Assembly: GCA_964348535.1 (NCBI GenBank)
Contig: CAYGDB010000003.1
Coordinates: 1 to 37,579, forward strand
From: JBGPJO01 sp964348535
GTDB lineage: Bacteria > Patescibacteriota > Minisyncoccia > Phycocordibacterales > JAKFXT01
Direction: 5' to 3'
Length of the DNA stretch: 37,579 nt
Of this stretch, positions 37,029 through 37,579 are shown piece by piece. The notes beneath the pieces were generated by a model, which saw only the letters and a program-made list of their open reading frames with translations, had not been told where the DNA came from and did not search any database. The translations under genes were made by a program, and so were the position numbers. Each line of letters starts with the position of its first letter. Positions within the stretch are counted from its first letter, which is position 1.

Positions 37029-37292
37029 TTAGGGAAGTTTAATCCTGCCGTTCTCCTCTCTGATAGAGAGGATTTGTTGGCGAATTTTTTCAGAGGTGGG
37101 ACTAAGTCTCCCATCTTCTGATCTTTCAAGTATTCCCGCTTGTATAAAATACAGTTCGGGTATTTTCATATCATCTATGAATCTTGTTTCCGACCCTTCG
37201 GCAATCAATTTCAAGTTTATGATAGCCTGGTCACTCATAGAGTATCCGAGTATGTATTCTAAACGTTTAGCTGTAGATATGACGATGTTCAT
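37029..37292 (-). CDS. Unknown small protein (87 aa), first gene of a two-gene operon
   Basis: An 87-residue soluble protein of unknown family. The sequence STAKRLEYILGYSMSDQAII, then FIDDMKIPELYFIQAGILER and SPTSEKIRQQILSIREENGR, suggests a small helical, possibly winged-helix, fold, but the match is not good enough to call it DNA-binding. CTCCTT (plus 37301-37306), that is AAGGAG, lies 8 nt before its ATG, and a consensus TTGACA -35 is upstream (37351-37346, minus strand). Two short co-transcribed genes with strong expression signals recall toxin-antitoxin pairs, but no known toxin or antitoxin motif is visible. Confidence 0.7.
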   Translation of the reverse strand: MNIVISTAKRLEYILGYSMSDQAIINLKLIAEGSETRFIDDMKIPELYFIQAGILERSEDGRLSPTSEKIRQQILSIREENGRIKLP

Positions 37293-37345
37293 TTTCCACT
37301 CTCCTTGGTTTGTCTGCTTATAATACTGGCACAGCCTTACGCTTA

Positions 37346-37351
37346 TGTCAA
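37346..37351 (-). promoter_or_regulatory. -35 box of the two-gene minus operon
   Basis: Minus strand TTGACA. The -10 is less clear: CAGTAT at 17 bp or TATTAT at 20 bp. The divergent DUF1360 gene starts only 37 bp away. Confidence 0.45.
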
Positions 37352-37375
37352 TGATTTGAATTTTGGAATTTTTGC

Positions 37376-37381
37376 TACACT
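37376..37381 (+). promoter_or_regulatory. Extended -10 box of a probable leaderless promoter (DUF1360 gene)
   Basis: TACACT preceded by TGC ends 6 nt before the ATG at 37388. Confidence 0.45.
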
Positions 37382-37387
37382 ATTTCC

Positions 37388-37579
37388 ATGACTTTCAAGA
37401 AACTTTTTGAAAATGAGGAACACCGCCTGAATGCTTTTTTTGGGATTGGTTATATCGCCTTGATTTTTGTTTTGGCCGGCTTTGTCTGGCTTGTAGATGA
37501 TCGTTTCCCTAAGACAATCCCAATATTTGATTTTATTCTTCTTTCTTTGGCCACCTTCCGTCTCATTCGTCTTTTTGTT
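37388..37579 (+). CDS. DUF1360-like membrane protein (partial, runs off the window)
   Basis: The first 64 codons of a gene that continues beyond the window. After a polar start (MTFKKLFENEEHRLNAFF) comes a membrane helix (GIGYIALIFVLAGFVWLV), a short loop, and the beginning of a second helix with DFILLSLATFRLIRLFV. The phrase LSLATFRLIRL is typical of the DUF1360 family (including Bacillus CotJ-region and YyaC-like small membrane proteins of unknown role). The promoter appears leaderless. The family assignment rests on this short stretch and is moderately sure. Confidence 0.65.
   Translation, partial: MTFKKLFENEEHRLNAFFGIGYIALIFVLAGFVWLVDDRFPKTIPIFDFILLSLATFRLIRLFV

Noticed and set aside
36601..37292. 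Toxin-antitoxin operon
   Set aside because: Only the size and two-gene layout suggest it; neither protein shows a known toxin fold or antitoxin motif.

Overview
The window looks like a chromosomal segment of a Patescibacteria/CPR bacterium, most likely of the Parcubacteria lineage. This is an inference from several traits: AT-rich DNA with TGA used as a normal stop, tightly packed core genes with very short spacers, single-chain bacterial GlyRS, a RecO lacking its zinc-binding part, a noncanonical EF-P tip, a large secreted protein with an N-terminal coiled coil plus peptidoglycan-binding domain, and many proteins with one N-terminal membrane anchor. No rRNA, tRNA, CRISPR array or prophage was seen.

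Layout. 1-4250: a thymidylate/folate module (folA, thyA and dcd on minus; glyA and tmk on plus) that can turn dCTP-derived dUMP into dTDP. 4277-5026: an unknown minus-strand gene with a strong ribosome binding site. 5176-18375: a mostly plus-strand housekeeping run with argS, ileS, recO, a large membrane-anchored surface protein, glyS, an AI-2E family permease, metG, tatD, and then rpsF-ssb-rpsR. 19085-20130: a small unknown gene and a membrane-anchored gene broken by one extra base in a G run. 20294-25811: efp, an ECF-like sigma factor with a two-helix membrane protein, recA, a small anchored Ig-like protein and ftsK. 25989-26783: a DNA-binding protein whose promoter holds operator-like palindromes and whose gene is full of one 8-base word. 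26784-27460: a palindromic element, a promoter and a roughly 440-nt structured leader. 27461-35468: a cell-surface region with the putative S-layer-type protein, a REP-associated tyrosine transposase (RAYT) with matching palindromes, an EF-hand-like anchored protein and a hydrolase/lamin-tail/beta-helix protein. 35570-37579: an anchored TPR protein, a 52-residue membrane protein, a two-gene minus-strand operon of unknown function and the start of a DUF1360 gene.

Two expression styles appear side by side. Most core genes have no Shine-Dalgarno sequence, and many have a -10 box ending only 6-14 nt before the start codon, which implies leaderless mRNAs. A few unrecognised minus-strand genes (4277-5026, 19085-19288, 36601-37292) instead have good -35 boxes, leaders and strong AAGGAG-type sites.

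The most interesting items are: a complete histidine-phosphatase (phosphoglycerate mutase-like) domain inserted inside isoleucyl-tRNA synthetase; the RAYT with near-identical 17-19 bp-arm palindromes, one lying inside its own coding sequence and one forming its C-terminus; the cluster of eight AAAGGACA boxes in and before the HTH gene; the long structured leader of the surface-layer gene; and the probable leaderless ten-codon upstream ORF overlapping the sigma factor start.
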